The translations under genes and the position numbers were made by a program. The notes under the pieces are model-generated. The model did not search any database. It saw only the letters and a program-made list of their open reading frames with translations, and had not been told where the DNA came from. DNA of 64,000 nucleotides from Lachnospiraceae bacterium (GTDB lineage Bacteria; Bacillota; Clostridia; Lachnospirales; Lachnospiraceae): positions 1 to 64,000 of the forward strand of contig JAGAMG010000044.1 in the NCBI GenBank assembly GCA_017624835.1. Reading direction: 5' to 3'. Shown here piece after piece: positions 1 through 6,720 of this stretch (position 1 is its first letter; every line of letters starts with the position of its first letter).

Positions 1-29
1 ATTACTTCATATTTCTTCTGTTCATCCAT
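1..29 (-). CDS. 5' end of a CDS leaving the window, possibly a transposase
   Basis: Reading the minus strand from 29, an ATG opens MDEQKKYEV and the frame stays open to the window edge. An AGAAAGG-like ribosome site lies about 10 nt upstream. This opening resembles, from memory, ISNCY-type transposases of clostridia, and the flank carries IS-end-like repeats. Only nine residues are visible, so the product name is an inference. Confidence 0.35.
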
Positions 30-90
30 GTTCAAATTAACCTTTCTGATAATATCAACCTCCTTTATAGGAGGGTATCATACCACATCT

Positions 91-126
91 GTGACATTTT
101 CCTTTGTGGTATATAGTGACATTATC
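91..126. repeat. GTGACATT direct repeats, possible insertion-sequence end
   Basis: GTGACATTTT at 91-100 is repeated as GTGACATTAT at 116-125, with an inverted pair ATACCACA/TGTGGTAT around the first copy. The block lies just upstream of the possible transposase start and before the trpB promoter. Repeated GTGACATT boxes near a transposase start suit transposase-binding end repeats, but the other end of any element is outside the window. Confidence 0.3.
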
Positions 127-168
127 AAAAATGATTTATAAAACAACTGAAAAATTAAGGTAAAGCAC

Positions 169-197
169 TTGACAGATTCACAAAAAAGGACTATTCT
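169..197 (+). promoter_or_regulatory. SigA-type promoter of the trpB leader
   Basis: TTGACA (169-174) and TATTCT (192-197) are separated by exactly 17 bp. The predicted start near 204 gives a leader of about 415 nt ahead of trpB, long enough to hold the T-box and the second structured element. Confidence 0.65.
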
Positions 198-242
198 GAA
201 TAAAATTATAAAAACCATTGATTAGGAAAAGTATCCTTTTAG

Positions 243-475
243 AATACTTGCAGAGAGTCGCAGGTGGTGGGATTGCGATAGTAGGAAAATTGGAGAATGG
301 GCCTAAGAGGGCGAACCCAAACCGAGTAGGAAGTAGGGGAGACGTGTCTGCACGTTATAGCAGGGCGTGTATGTTGGTACACGATAGAGAGCATTCTTAT
401 GGAATGAAGTTAGGTGGCACCGCAGAAGTAGACTATACTCCTGTCCTATCAGTTGGTAGGGCAGGATTTTTCGCG
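243..475 (+). promoter_or_regulatory. Tryptophan T-box leader
   Basis: The AGAGAG motif near 252, a GGTGGTGGGATTGCG hairpin and the specifier context GAATGGGCC (TGG at 298-300) match Stem I of clostridial T-boxes. The T-box sequence TTAGGTGGCACCGC is at 410-423. A terminator with an 11-bp stem (440-450 with 455-465, loop AGTT) and a T run follows. Uncharged tRNA-Trp should bind the TGG specifier and T-box and prevent termination, so trpB is expressed on tryptophan shortage. Short open frames crossing the leader look non-coding. Confidence 0.85.
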
Positions 476-572
476 TGTAACGAGGAAAATGCCATGCTTG
501 CATGAGCATTTGACGAGTACCGCGAAAGTCTGGAAACATGAGAATCATGTTTTCAGACCCGAGGAAAATGCC
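471..572 (+). promoter_or_regulatory. Second structured leader element with duplicated 13-nt box
   Basis: After the T-box terminator there is an outer helix TCGCG (471-475)/CGCGA (521-525) enclosing AAATGC (487-492)/GCATTT (506-511) and a CATGC-TT-GCATG tip. A perfect hairpin GTCTGGAAACATGA/TCATGTTTTCAGAC follows at about 528-558. The 13-nt box CGAGGAAAATGCC occurs exactly twice, at 481-493 and 560-572. The second copy could compete with the first for GCATTT, which would give two exclusive folds. I do not recognise a known riboswitch class here. Confidence 0.5.
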
Positions 573-618
573 CTATCGGAAGCAATGAAACATTTGAAGC
601 GAAAAGGAGAGCATAATT

Positions 619-1992
619 ATGGAAAAGAAAATCCCTTATAAAATTTACCTGGAAGAGCACGAGATGCCAAAGCAGTGGTATAACGTTCGTGCAGATATGA
701 AGAAAAAGCCTGCACCTCTTTTAAATCCTGCAACCCTGCAGCCTATTACTGAGGATGAATTGTCTGAGGTATTCTGTAGAGAGCTGGCAAAGCAGGAATT
801 GGATGACACAACTGCTTATTTTGATATTCCTCAGGAGATTCGCGATTTCTACAAGATGTATCGTCCTTCACCGCTGGTAAGAGCATATTGTCTGGAGGAA
901 AAGCTGGGTACTCCTGCTCATATTTATTATAAATTTGAAGGAAACAACACCTCCGGAAGTCATAAGCTTAACTCTGCAATTGCACAGGCTTATTATGCAA
1001 AGAAACAGGGCTTAAAGGGTGTGACTACAGAAACCGGAGCCGGTCAGTGGGGAACTGCACTTTCCATGGCATGCTCCTATTTGGATTTGGATTGCCAGGT
1101 ATATATGGTTAAGTGCTCTTACGAGCAGAAGCCCTTCCGCCGAGAGGTAATGCGTACCTATGGCGCACAGGTAACTCCTTCTCCTTCTATGTTGACTGAG
1201 GTAGGTCGCAAGATTAACGAGGAATTCCCCGGTACTACCGGAAGCCTTGGCTGTGCAATCTCTGAGGCAGTAGAAGCGGCTACCAATCAGGAAGGTTATC
1301 GCTATGTATTAGGCTCCGTGCTTTCACAGGTAATGCTTCATCAGTCCATTATCGGTTTGGAGGCAAAGGCAGCCCTTGATAAATATGGTGTAAAGGCAGA
1401 CATTGTTATCGGTTGTGCAGGCGGTGGTTCTAATTTAGGTGGATTGATTTCTCCTTTTGCAGGCGAAATGCTGCGTGGAGAGGCTGACTACAAGATGATT
1501 GCAGTGGAGCCTAAATCCTGCCCCAGTCTTACAAGAGGAACCTATGCATATGATTTCTGCGATACCGGTAAGGTTTGTCCTTTGGCAAAAATGTACACCT
1601 TAGGCAGTGGGTATATTCCTTCCGCAAGCCATGCAGGCGGACTTCGTTACCATGGTATGAGCTCCGTAGTTTCTGAATTATATGATCAGGGACTATTGGA
1701 AGCAAGAAGTGTTGAACAGACAGAGGTATTTAAGGCAGCAGTAGAATTTGCAAGAGTAGAGGGTATCCTTCCCGCACCTGAGAGCAGTCATGCAATTAAG
1801 GTTGCCATTGATGAGGCTATGAAGTGCAAGGAAACCGGAGAGGCAAAGAATATTGTATTCGGTCTGACAGGTACAGGATATTTCGATATGTTTGCATACC
1901 AGAGATATAATGATGGTGAAATGCAGGATTATATTCCTACCGATGAAGAAATTGCAAAGGCACTTGCAAAGCTTCCTAAGGTAGAGGCATAA
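619..1992 (+). CDS. trpB: Tryptophan synthase beta chain, TrpB2-type
   Basis: PLP enzyme that joins indole and serine to make tryptophan. The 457-residue length and the extended N terminus fit the TrpB2 subgroup rather than the ~400-residue TrpB1. The PLP lysine is K116 in SGSHKLN, followed by ETGAGQWG (138-145) and the phosphate-binding GGGSN (268-272). The start has AAAGGAGA about 8 nt upstream. No trpA or other trp gene is adjacent, so it may serve indole salvage or partner a distant TrpA. The Trp T-box upstream supports the assignment and predicts control by tRNA-Trp charging. Confidence 0.93.
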   Translation: MEKKIPYKIYLEEHEMPKQWYNVRADMKKKPAPLLNPATLQPITEDELSEVFCRELAKQELDDTTAYFDIPQEIRDFYKMYRPSPLVRAYCLEEKLGTPAHIYYKFEGNNTSGSHKLNSAIAQAYYAKKQGLKGVTTETGAGQWGTALSMACSYLDLDCQVYMVKCSYEQKPFRREVMRTYGAQVTPSPSMLTEVGRKINEEFPGTTGSLGCAISEAVEAATNQEGYRYVLGSVLSQVMLHQSIIGLEAKAALDKYGVKADIVIGCAGGGSNLGGLISPFAGEMLRGEADYKMIAVEPKSCPSLTRGTYAYDFCDTGKVCPLAKMYTLGSGYIPSASHAGGLRYHGMSSVVSELYDQGLLEARSVEQTEVFKAAVEFARVEGILPAPESSHAIKVAIDEAMKCKETGEAKNIVFGLTGTGYFDMFAYQRYNDGEMQDYIPTDEEIAKALAKLPKVEA

Positions 1993-2010
1993 TTATAAGT
2001 GGATAAAAGA

Positions 2011-2056
2011 AAGCTCCTCCAGGGTATTTATTGATACTGCCCGGAGGAGTTTTTTT
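2011..2056 (+). terminator. Rho-independent terminator after trpB
   Basis: Stem CTCCTCC (2014-2020) with GGAGGAG (2043-2049), extended by GGGTAT/ATACTGCCC-type pairing, then seven T (2050-2056). It lies between convergent genes and the minus-strand side has a CTTTCTTTT tail, so it may act both ways. Confidence 0.85.
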
Positions 2057-2060
2057 GAAA

Positions 2061-3368
2061 TTACACCAATGCTACTATGGCTGTTTCTATCTGATGTTCT
2101 ACAATTACTGTTACTTTAATCGTTAAGCCGGAGGTTTCGATTTCTAAGGTGGTTCCATCATCAGGAATCGTGCCTAAAGCATCAAAGATTAAGCCGTTAA
2201 AGGTTTCGTATTCTTCGGTGGGAAGAGAAATGTTCAAAGCCTCTGCCACATCCTTCAAATCTGCACTTCCGTGAATTTTCCAGGTATTGGAATCTAACTG
2301 CTCAATAGGCTGGGGTTCATTTTCCGAGGAACTGTCATCACCCAAATCACCTACCAATTGCTGTACTAAGTCGTTCATGGTAATAATACCGCTCATTCCG
2401 CCATATTCATCCATAACAACTGCCATAGTATTATGAGTCTTTTTCATATTACGGAATAAAACATCGGCTTTTACACTTTCAGGTACAAAATAAGGTGATT
2501 TTACAGCATATCTCATTACGGTGTCCCGTTCTCTGTTTTCCAGACGGAAATACTCTCTTGCATTTAAAATACCTACAATGTTATCTGCAGTATCTTCGCA
2601 GATGGGATAAAGCGCATGACGGCTGTTATAGATAATCTCCTGCCACTCCTCCATGGTTTCTTCCATCCACAGCAGGCAAACCTCGGTTCTGTGGGTTGCA
2701 ATTTCCCCTGCGGTTATATCATCAAATTCAAATACATTCTGGATAAATTCTTTTTCCTCGTGGTCGATAACACCCTTTTCACTTCCCACATCTACCATCA
2801 TACGGATTTCTTCTTCGCTGACTTCGTCATCCTCTGCATCAGGGTCAATACCCATAAGGCGAAGCACTGTATTGGTTGAGAAAGTCAAGAAACCAACAAT
2901 GGGTGAAAACAATTTGGCAATAATGCTAATCGGAGAGGACATTGTTAAAGCAAGGGGCTCTGCCTTGCGCATTGCTACACGCTTGGGAACCAACTCACCA
3001 AAAATCAGAGTAAAATAGGAAAGAACCAAAGTAATAAATACAACGGCAATGGTATCCAAGGTTTTCTGGGGAATGGGTACTCCCAAATCCAGCAGCCAGG
3101 TAACCAGACCATCGGAAAAGTTATCTGCCGCAAAAGCACTGCCCAAAAAGCCGGACAGGGTAATTGCAACCTGAATAGTAGCAAGAAAGCGAGCAGGCTG
3201 ACTGGTTAATTTAGAAAGCTTGGCAGCCCGCTTGTCACCCTGAGCAGTAAGCTTTGCCAACCTGGTATCATTTATTGAGATAATTGCAATCTCTGCACAG
3301 GCGAAGAATGCATTTAATGCAATCAATATTACTTGTAAAAAAATCATAAATATGAAAGACGTTTCCAT
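2061..3368 (-). CDS. CNNM/CorC (DUF21-CBS) membrane transporter-like protein
   Basis: Annotated elsewhere as hemolysin family; the CNNM/CorC group is linked to Mg2+ or Co2+ export. The 435 residues show an N-terminal DUF21 membrane domain with several helices (about 1-190), a CBS pair (about 200-330) and a C-terminal CorC_HlyC domain (about 345-430). The start at 3368 follows AAGGAGG by 6 nt, so it is preferred to an ATG 19 codons upstream. It is monocistronic, convergent with trpB, and preceded by a ~200-nt leader holding a short ORF and a terminator-like hairpin, which suggests attenuation control. Confidence 0.85.
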   Translation of the reverse strand: METSFIFMIFLQVILIALNAFFACAEIAIISINDTRLAKLTAQGDKRAAKLSKLTSQPARFLATIQVAITLSGFLGSAFAADNFSDGLVTWLLDLGVPIPQKTLDTIAVVFITLVLSYFTLIFGELVPKRVAMRKAEPLALTMSSPISIIAKLFSPIVGFLTFSTNTVLRLMGIDPDAEDDEVSEEEIRMMVDVGSEKGVIDHEEKEFIQNVFEFDDITAGEIATHRTEVCLLWMEETMEEWQEIIYNSRHALYPICEDTADNIVGILNAREYFRLENRERDTVMRYAVKSPYFVPESVKADVLFRNMKKTHNTMAVVMDEYGGMSGIITMNDLVQQLVGDLGDDSSSENEPQPIEQLDSNTWKIHGSADLKDVAEALNISLPTEEYETFNGLIFDALGTIPDDGTTLEIETSGLTIKVTVIVEHQIETAIVALV

Positions 3369-3408
3369 GAAATCCTCCTTAGAATAAAAAAAATAATTAT
3401 AAGCGCAC

Positions 3409-3469
3409 AAAAGGACACAACCCATTCATCTGTATGATTCACTCACGCAGAAACAGGTTATGTCCTTTT
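3409..3469 (-). terminator. Attenuator-like hairpin in the CNNM gene leader
   Basis: On the minus strand GGACATAACC (3465-3456) pairs with GGTTGTGTCC (3422-3413), a 10-bp stem with one G-U pair, extended by A/T pairs and followed by TTTTGTG. It stands about 40 nt before the start codon of the transporter gene, and its first arm overlaps the end of the short leader ORF, the usual layout of a transcription attenuator. Confidence 0.6.
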
Positions 3470-3531
3470 TGATTTGTAATAAAATATGTAATAGAGTAAG
3501 TATCTCCGTTATTACTGTCGCCTTCGTCCAT
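3439..3531 (-). CDS. Possible 30-residue leader peptide of the CNNM gene
   Basis: A complete minus-strand ORF, MDEGDSNNGDTYSITYFITN followed by QKGHNLFLRE and a stop, lies between the promoter and the transporter start. The N terminus is acidic (MDEGD) and the codons for Gly-His-Asn form the first arm of the terminator-like hairpin. The nearest Shine-Dalgarno-like AAGGAG is about 17 nt upstream, which is long, so translation is uncertain. Its position suggests a regulatory uORF sensing translation, perhaps in relation to Mg2+, but this is inference. Confidence 0.4.
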   Translation of the reverse strand: MDEGDSNNGDTYSITYFITNQKGHNLFLRE

Positions 3532-3576
3532 AGAAATTAAAAAAATATCTCCTTAGCACTCTTTATATTATTTACG

Positions 3577-3604
3577 ATTATAAGGGAAAATCTGATTTTG
3601 TCAA
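3577..3604 (-). promoter_or_regulatory. SigA-type promoter of the CNNM gene
   Basis: On the minus strand TTGACA (3604-3599) and TATAAT (3582-3577) are 16 bp apart. The expected start near 3570 gives a leader of about 200 nt before the coding start at 3368, including the short ORF and hairpin. Confidence 0.7.
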
Positions 3605-3777
3605 TTAAAACAGTGTTTTTTTCCTGTTTTTTTATGAAATCTTTACAGTAATATAAATTATTTATAAAACTTAAAGAAAAATTAATAAGGAGTTTCGTGA
3701 CGTCTTAAAAAACTTGTGGTATTCTAATTCAGATATAATAAACATGTACTATCACAACAGTGAAAGGACTTGGAATT

Positions 3778-5100
3778 ATGAGTAAGAACGGTTCTATGAG
3801 TGAGATGGAACGTATACAAAGAGGTTTGGAGGCATTTCTACAGCAGGAGCTGGAGGGGATGCAGGAGCAGCCTCAAAGTAGAGAGCCACAGCTTTTTAAT
3901 ATAAAAGATACAAATGATGAAAGCAATAGCAGTAAAAAAGATCAACAAGCAGAAAATAGAATAAATGAATCGGATGATTTGGAAGAATATGATGAGCAGG
4001 ATGATGATATGAGAGGCTATGAATATCACGAGGATTGGGACAGCAAAGAGCATGTAGCACAAATGAAAACCATAAAGAAGCAGCAGAAGCGAGCTGCAAG
4101 CCAAAATACCCGTGAGACATCCAAAAAGAAAACGGAAAAAACAAAAAAGAAAAGAAAAAAGTCAAAATTTAAACGTTTTTGCATGTTTTTGTTAGTTTTT
4201 CTTGCTTTGTTGGCAGGTGGAATGTATTATGTAGTAGGTAAGGTCTACAACAAAATGGAATATGAAGAGATTGAGGCTCTTGCTACCGCACCCATGCAGG
4301 AGGAAGGAGTAGTCAATATTCTTTTAATCGGAAATGATTCCCGTTCTGATGGTGAAGATGGCAGATCCGATGCAATGATATTGCTGTCTGTCAGCAAAAA
4401 AACAGAGAAGATTTATATGACCTCTCTGCTTCGGGATATGTATGTGGAAATTCCCGGATATAAGGGGAACCGTTTAAATGCAGCATATGCATATGGTGGT
4501 GCTGAGCTTTTGATGGATACCATTGAGCACAATTTTGATATTACGGTAAATAGGTACGTGTTGGTGAATTTTGAGGCATTTGCCAATGTGGTAGATGCGG
4601 TAGGTGGTATCGAATTGGAGCTTTCAAGTCAGGAAGTAGAATATGTGAATGCCTATTTGTGGGAATATAATGTATTGACCAATCGACCGGAGGGAACCGA
4701 TTATATGGATACTTCTGTCAGCGGTTTGGTGCATTTGAATGGGGCACAGGCACTTTCCTATACCAGAAATCGTTATTTGGGAACGGATTTTGGCAGAACG
4801 GAGCGTCAGCGTAAGGTATTGGCGCAGATTATTCAAAAGCTGCCAAAGGCAATGGTGACTAACCCCAAGGAATTGATTAATGGTTTAACTACCAATCTTA
4901 CCACCAATCTGACTCAGCAGGAATGTGTTCAGCTTTGCTTCTGGGCAGCAGGTGCGTTATCCTATGACATGGAGCAAAACAGTATTCCCTTGGAGGGCAC
5001 TTATACGAACGCAACCATTAGGGATATGTCCGTGCTTGAGGTTGATTTTGAGACAAATAAAGAATTTATACGAAAGAATATTTACGGAGAAGAGGAATAA
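3778..5100 (+). CDS. LytR-CpsA-Psr (LCP) family protein
   Basis: LCP enzymes transfer undecaprenyl-linked glycopolymers to peptidoglycan outside the membrane. The protein (440 residues from the ATG with AAAGGA 9 nt upstream) has a long acidic and basic cytoplasmic N terminus, one membrane segment at about 134-154, and an LCP domain from about 178. Expected residues are visible in NILLIGNDSRSDG, GRSDAMILL, SLLRDMYVEIPG and the later TRNRYLGTDFGRTERQRKV. A TATAAT box is at 3734-3739. DUF3784 and CapA genes follow with 2- and 13-bp gaps, so this is probably a three-gene envelope operon. Confidence 0.9.
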   Translation: MSKNGSMSEMERIQRGLEAFLQQELEGMQEQPQSREPQLFNIKDTNDESNSSKKDQQAENRINESDDLEEYDEQDDDMRGYEYHEDWDSKEHVAQMKTIKKQQKRAASQNTRETSKKKTEKTKKKRKKSKFKRFCMFLLVFLALLAGGMYYVVGKVYNKMEYEEIEALATAPMQEEGVVNILLIGNDSRSDGEDGRSDAMILLSVSKKTEKIYMTSLLRDMYVEIPGYKGNRLNAAYAYGGAELLMDTIEHNFDITVNRYVLVNFEAFANVVDAVGGIELELSSQEVEYVNAYLWEYNVLTNRPEGTDYMDTSVSGLVHLNGAQALSYTRNRYLGTDFGRTERQRKVLAQIIQKLPKAMVTNPKELINGLTTNLTTNLTQQECVQLCFWAAGALSYDMEQNSIPLEGTYTNATIRDMSVLEVDFETNKEFIRKNIYGEEE

Positions 5101-5102
5101 TA

Positions 5103-5411
5103 ATGGAAGCAATTTTATTTGCATTTATCGGTGCCATGTGTTTGATGTTGGGGGTACGAGTTTTTTGTGCAGAAGAGCAGAATAAGATTTTTACTAAGTA
5201 TCCCATACAGGTAACGGATGTAAAAAAATATAATCAGGCATGTGGTATCCTGATTATCGGATTTGGTATTGTAGCAGAAATTACATTGTATTTTATGATA
5301 AGCTCAGAAGGACTACTCAGTACCCTGTTTACGCTGGGGATTATTATTGAGGCTTTGATTACTATGGTAATTTACAGACAAATCGAAAAAAAGTTTCGAA
5401 AGACAAAGTAA
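5103..5411 (+). CDS. Small membrane protein, DUF3784-like
   Basis: 102 residues with three predicted membrane helices: about 3-21, 48-68 and 75-93. The middle loop carries VTDVKKYNQACG, a stretch typical of DUF3784 proteins as I recall them. A GAGGAA ribosome site is 5 nt before the ATG, and only 2 bp separate it from the LCP gene, so the two are likely co-translated. No biochemical role is known to me; the neighbours suggest an envelope function. Confidence 0.65.
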   Translation: MEAILFAFIGAMCLMLGVRVFCAEEQNKIFTKYPIQVTDVKKYNQACGILIIGFGIVAEITLYFMISSEGLLSTLFTLGIIIEALITMVIYRQIEKKFRKTK

Positions 5412-5424
5412 TGGAGAATTTGTC

Positions 5425-6627
5425 ATGTTTGGGCTAAAGAGATTTAGAAAAAAAATATGGTTAACGCTAGGAATCTGTTTTTTGACGGGTTCCTTTTGTG
5501 CTTGTGGAGATGACACAAGTGTCATTGTTTCCATGTCGGATATACAGGAGCAGATACCAAATCAGCAGGAAGTGAAGGAGAACATAGAAATAAATGGACA
5601 GGGTCAGGATGTACAAGAAACGGTTTCCGGGTCTGAAATAGCTTCCCAATCTACTCCTACAGCAACTCCCACTCCCCAGCCGAAAGAAATTGCTGTTACC
5701 ATATCCGCAGCCGGAGATGTAACCTTGGGAAATTATCCTGAGCAAGCGGGGTATTCTATTCATCAGGTATACGAACAGCAGGGGGATGCCTACTTTTTTG
5801 AAAATGTGTGGGATACTTTTTCTCAGGATGATATGACCTTAGTGAATTTGGAGGGTGTGCTTACCAATGCCACAGAAAAGCGGGAGAATCAGACCTATTG
5901 TCTGAAAGGAAAGCCGGAATATGTAAAGGCGTTGACTGAGGGCAGTGTGGAGGCAGTGAGCATGGCAAATAACCACAGGATGGATTATTTGCAGGTCGGC
6001 AGTGACGAAACCGTAGAACAGCTTGAGGAAGCAGGCATCGTATATGCCTATGACAGCAACCTTGGCATATATGAAGTAAAAGGGATACGGATTGGTTATA
6101 TTTCTGTAAATTGGCTGTCCCATGGACAGGGAGTGGAAACGTTGATTCAGGATGGAATTGCAAAGCTTAAGGAAGAGGATACAGATTTAATTTTGGTCTG
6201 TTGTCATTGGGGCATTGAAAGAGAGTATTTCCCGGAAGGGTATCAGCAGGCATTAGGACGTAATTGTATTGACTGGGGAGCGGATTTGGTGATAGGACAT
6301 CATCCCCATGTACTACAGGGTGTGGAGGAATATAACGGAAAGTTTATTGTGTACAGTCTTGGAAATTTCTGCTTTGGTGCCAACAGGAATCCAGAGGATA
6401 AAGATACCATGATATTTCAACAGACCTTTACCTTTGTAGAGGGGGAGAAACAGGAGGATAAAAATATCCGTATTATTCCCTGTTCTATAAGCTCCGTGTC
6501 AAGCATTAATGATTTCAGACCTACACCTGTTATTGGGGAAGAGGAGCAGCGTATTATAGAGAAAATAAATGAATTCAGTAAAGATTTTGGTGTAGAGTTT
6601 GATTCTGACGGAAGACTTTTGCAATAA
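5425..6627 (+). CDS. CapA family extracytoplasmic phosphoesterase-like protein
   Basis: 400 residues with an N-terminal hydrophobic signal (about 10-26, ending SFCACG, an imperfect lipobox), a low-complexity Thr/Pro linker to about 88, then a PGA_cap metallophosphatase-like domain. Metal-ligand motifs are AAGDVTLG (D98), NLEGVLTN (141-148), ANNHRMD (N182-H184), CHWGIE and IGHHPHVLQG. Members act in poly-gamma-glutamate capsule formation or as general surface phosphodiesterases; no other cap genes are nearby, so the specific substrate is unknown. It is the last gene of the LCP operon. Confidence 0.85.
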   Translation: MFGLKRFRKKIWLTLGICFLTGSFCACGDDTSVIVSMSDIQEQIPNQQEVKENIEINGQGQDVQETVSGSEIASQSTPTATPTPQPKEIAVTISAAGDVTLGNYPEQAGYSIHQVYEQQGDAYFFENVWDTFSQDDMTLVNLEGVLTNATEKRENQTYCLKGKPEYVKALTEGSVEAVSMANNHRMDYLQVGSDETVEQLEEAGIVYAYDSNLGIYEVKGIRIGYISVNWLSHGQGVETLIQDGIAKLKEEDTDLILVCCHWGIEREYFPEGYQQALGRNCIDWGADLVIGHHPHVLQGVEEYNGKFIVYSLGNFCFGANRNPEDKDTMIFQQTFTFVEGEKQEDKNIRIIPCSISSVSSINDFRPTPVIGEEEQRIIEKINEFSKDFGVEFDSDGRLLQ

Positions 6628-6720
6628 TAGAGACAATTTAAAAAAAGTATGATAAAATAACAAAAAAGTATCAATTGAGAGAAGCATAAAAGTAGGAGTT
6701 CATTTTTGGGGTAAAGAAAT

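Noticed and set aside
218-641. Two short plus-strand ORFs across the trpB leader
   Set aside because: They cross the T-box, terminator and hairpins, have no good ribosome site, and match no pattern of a real protein.
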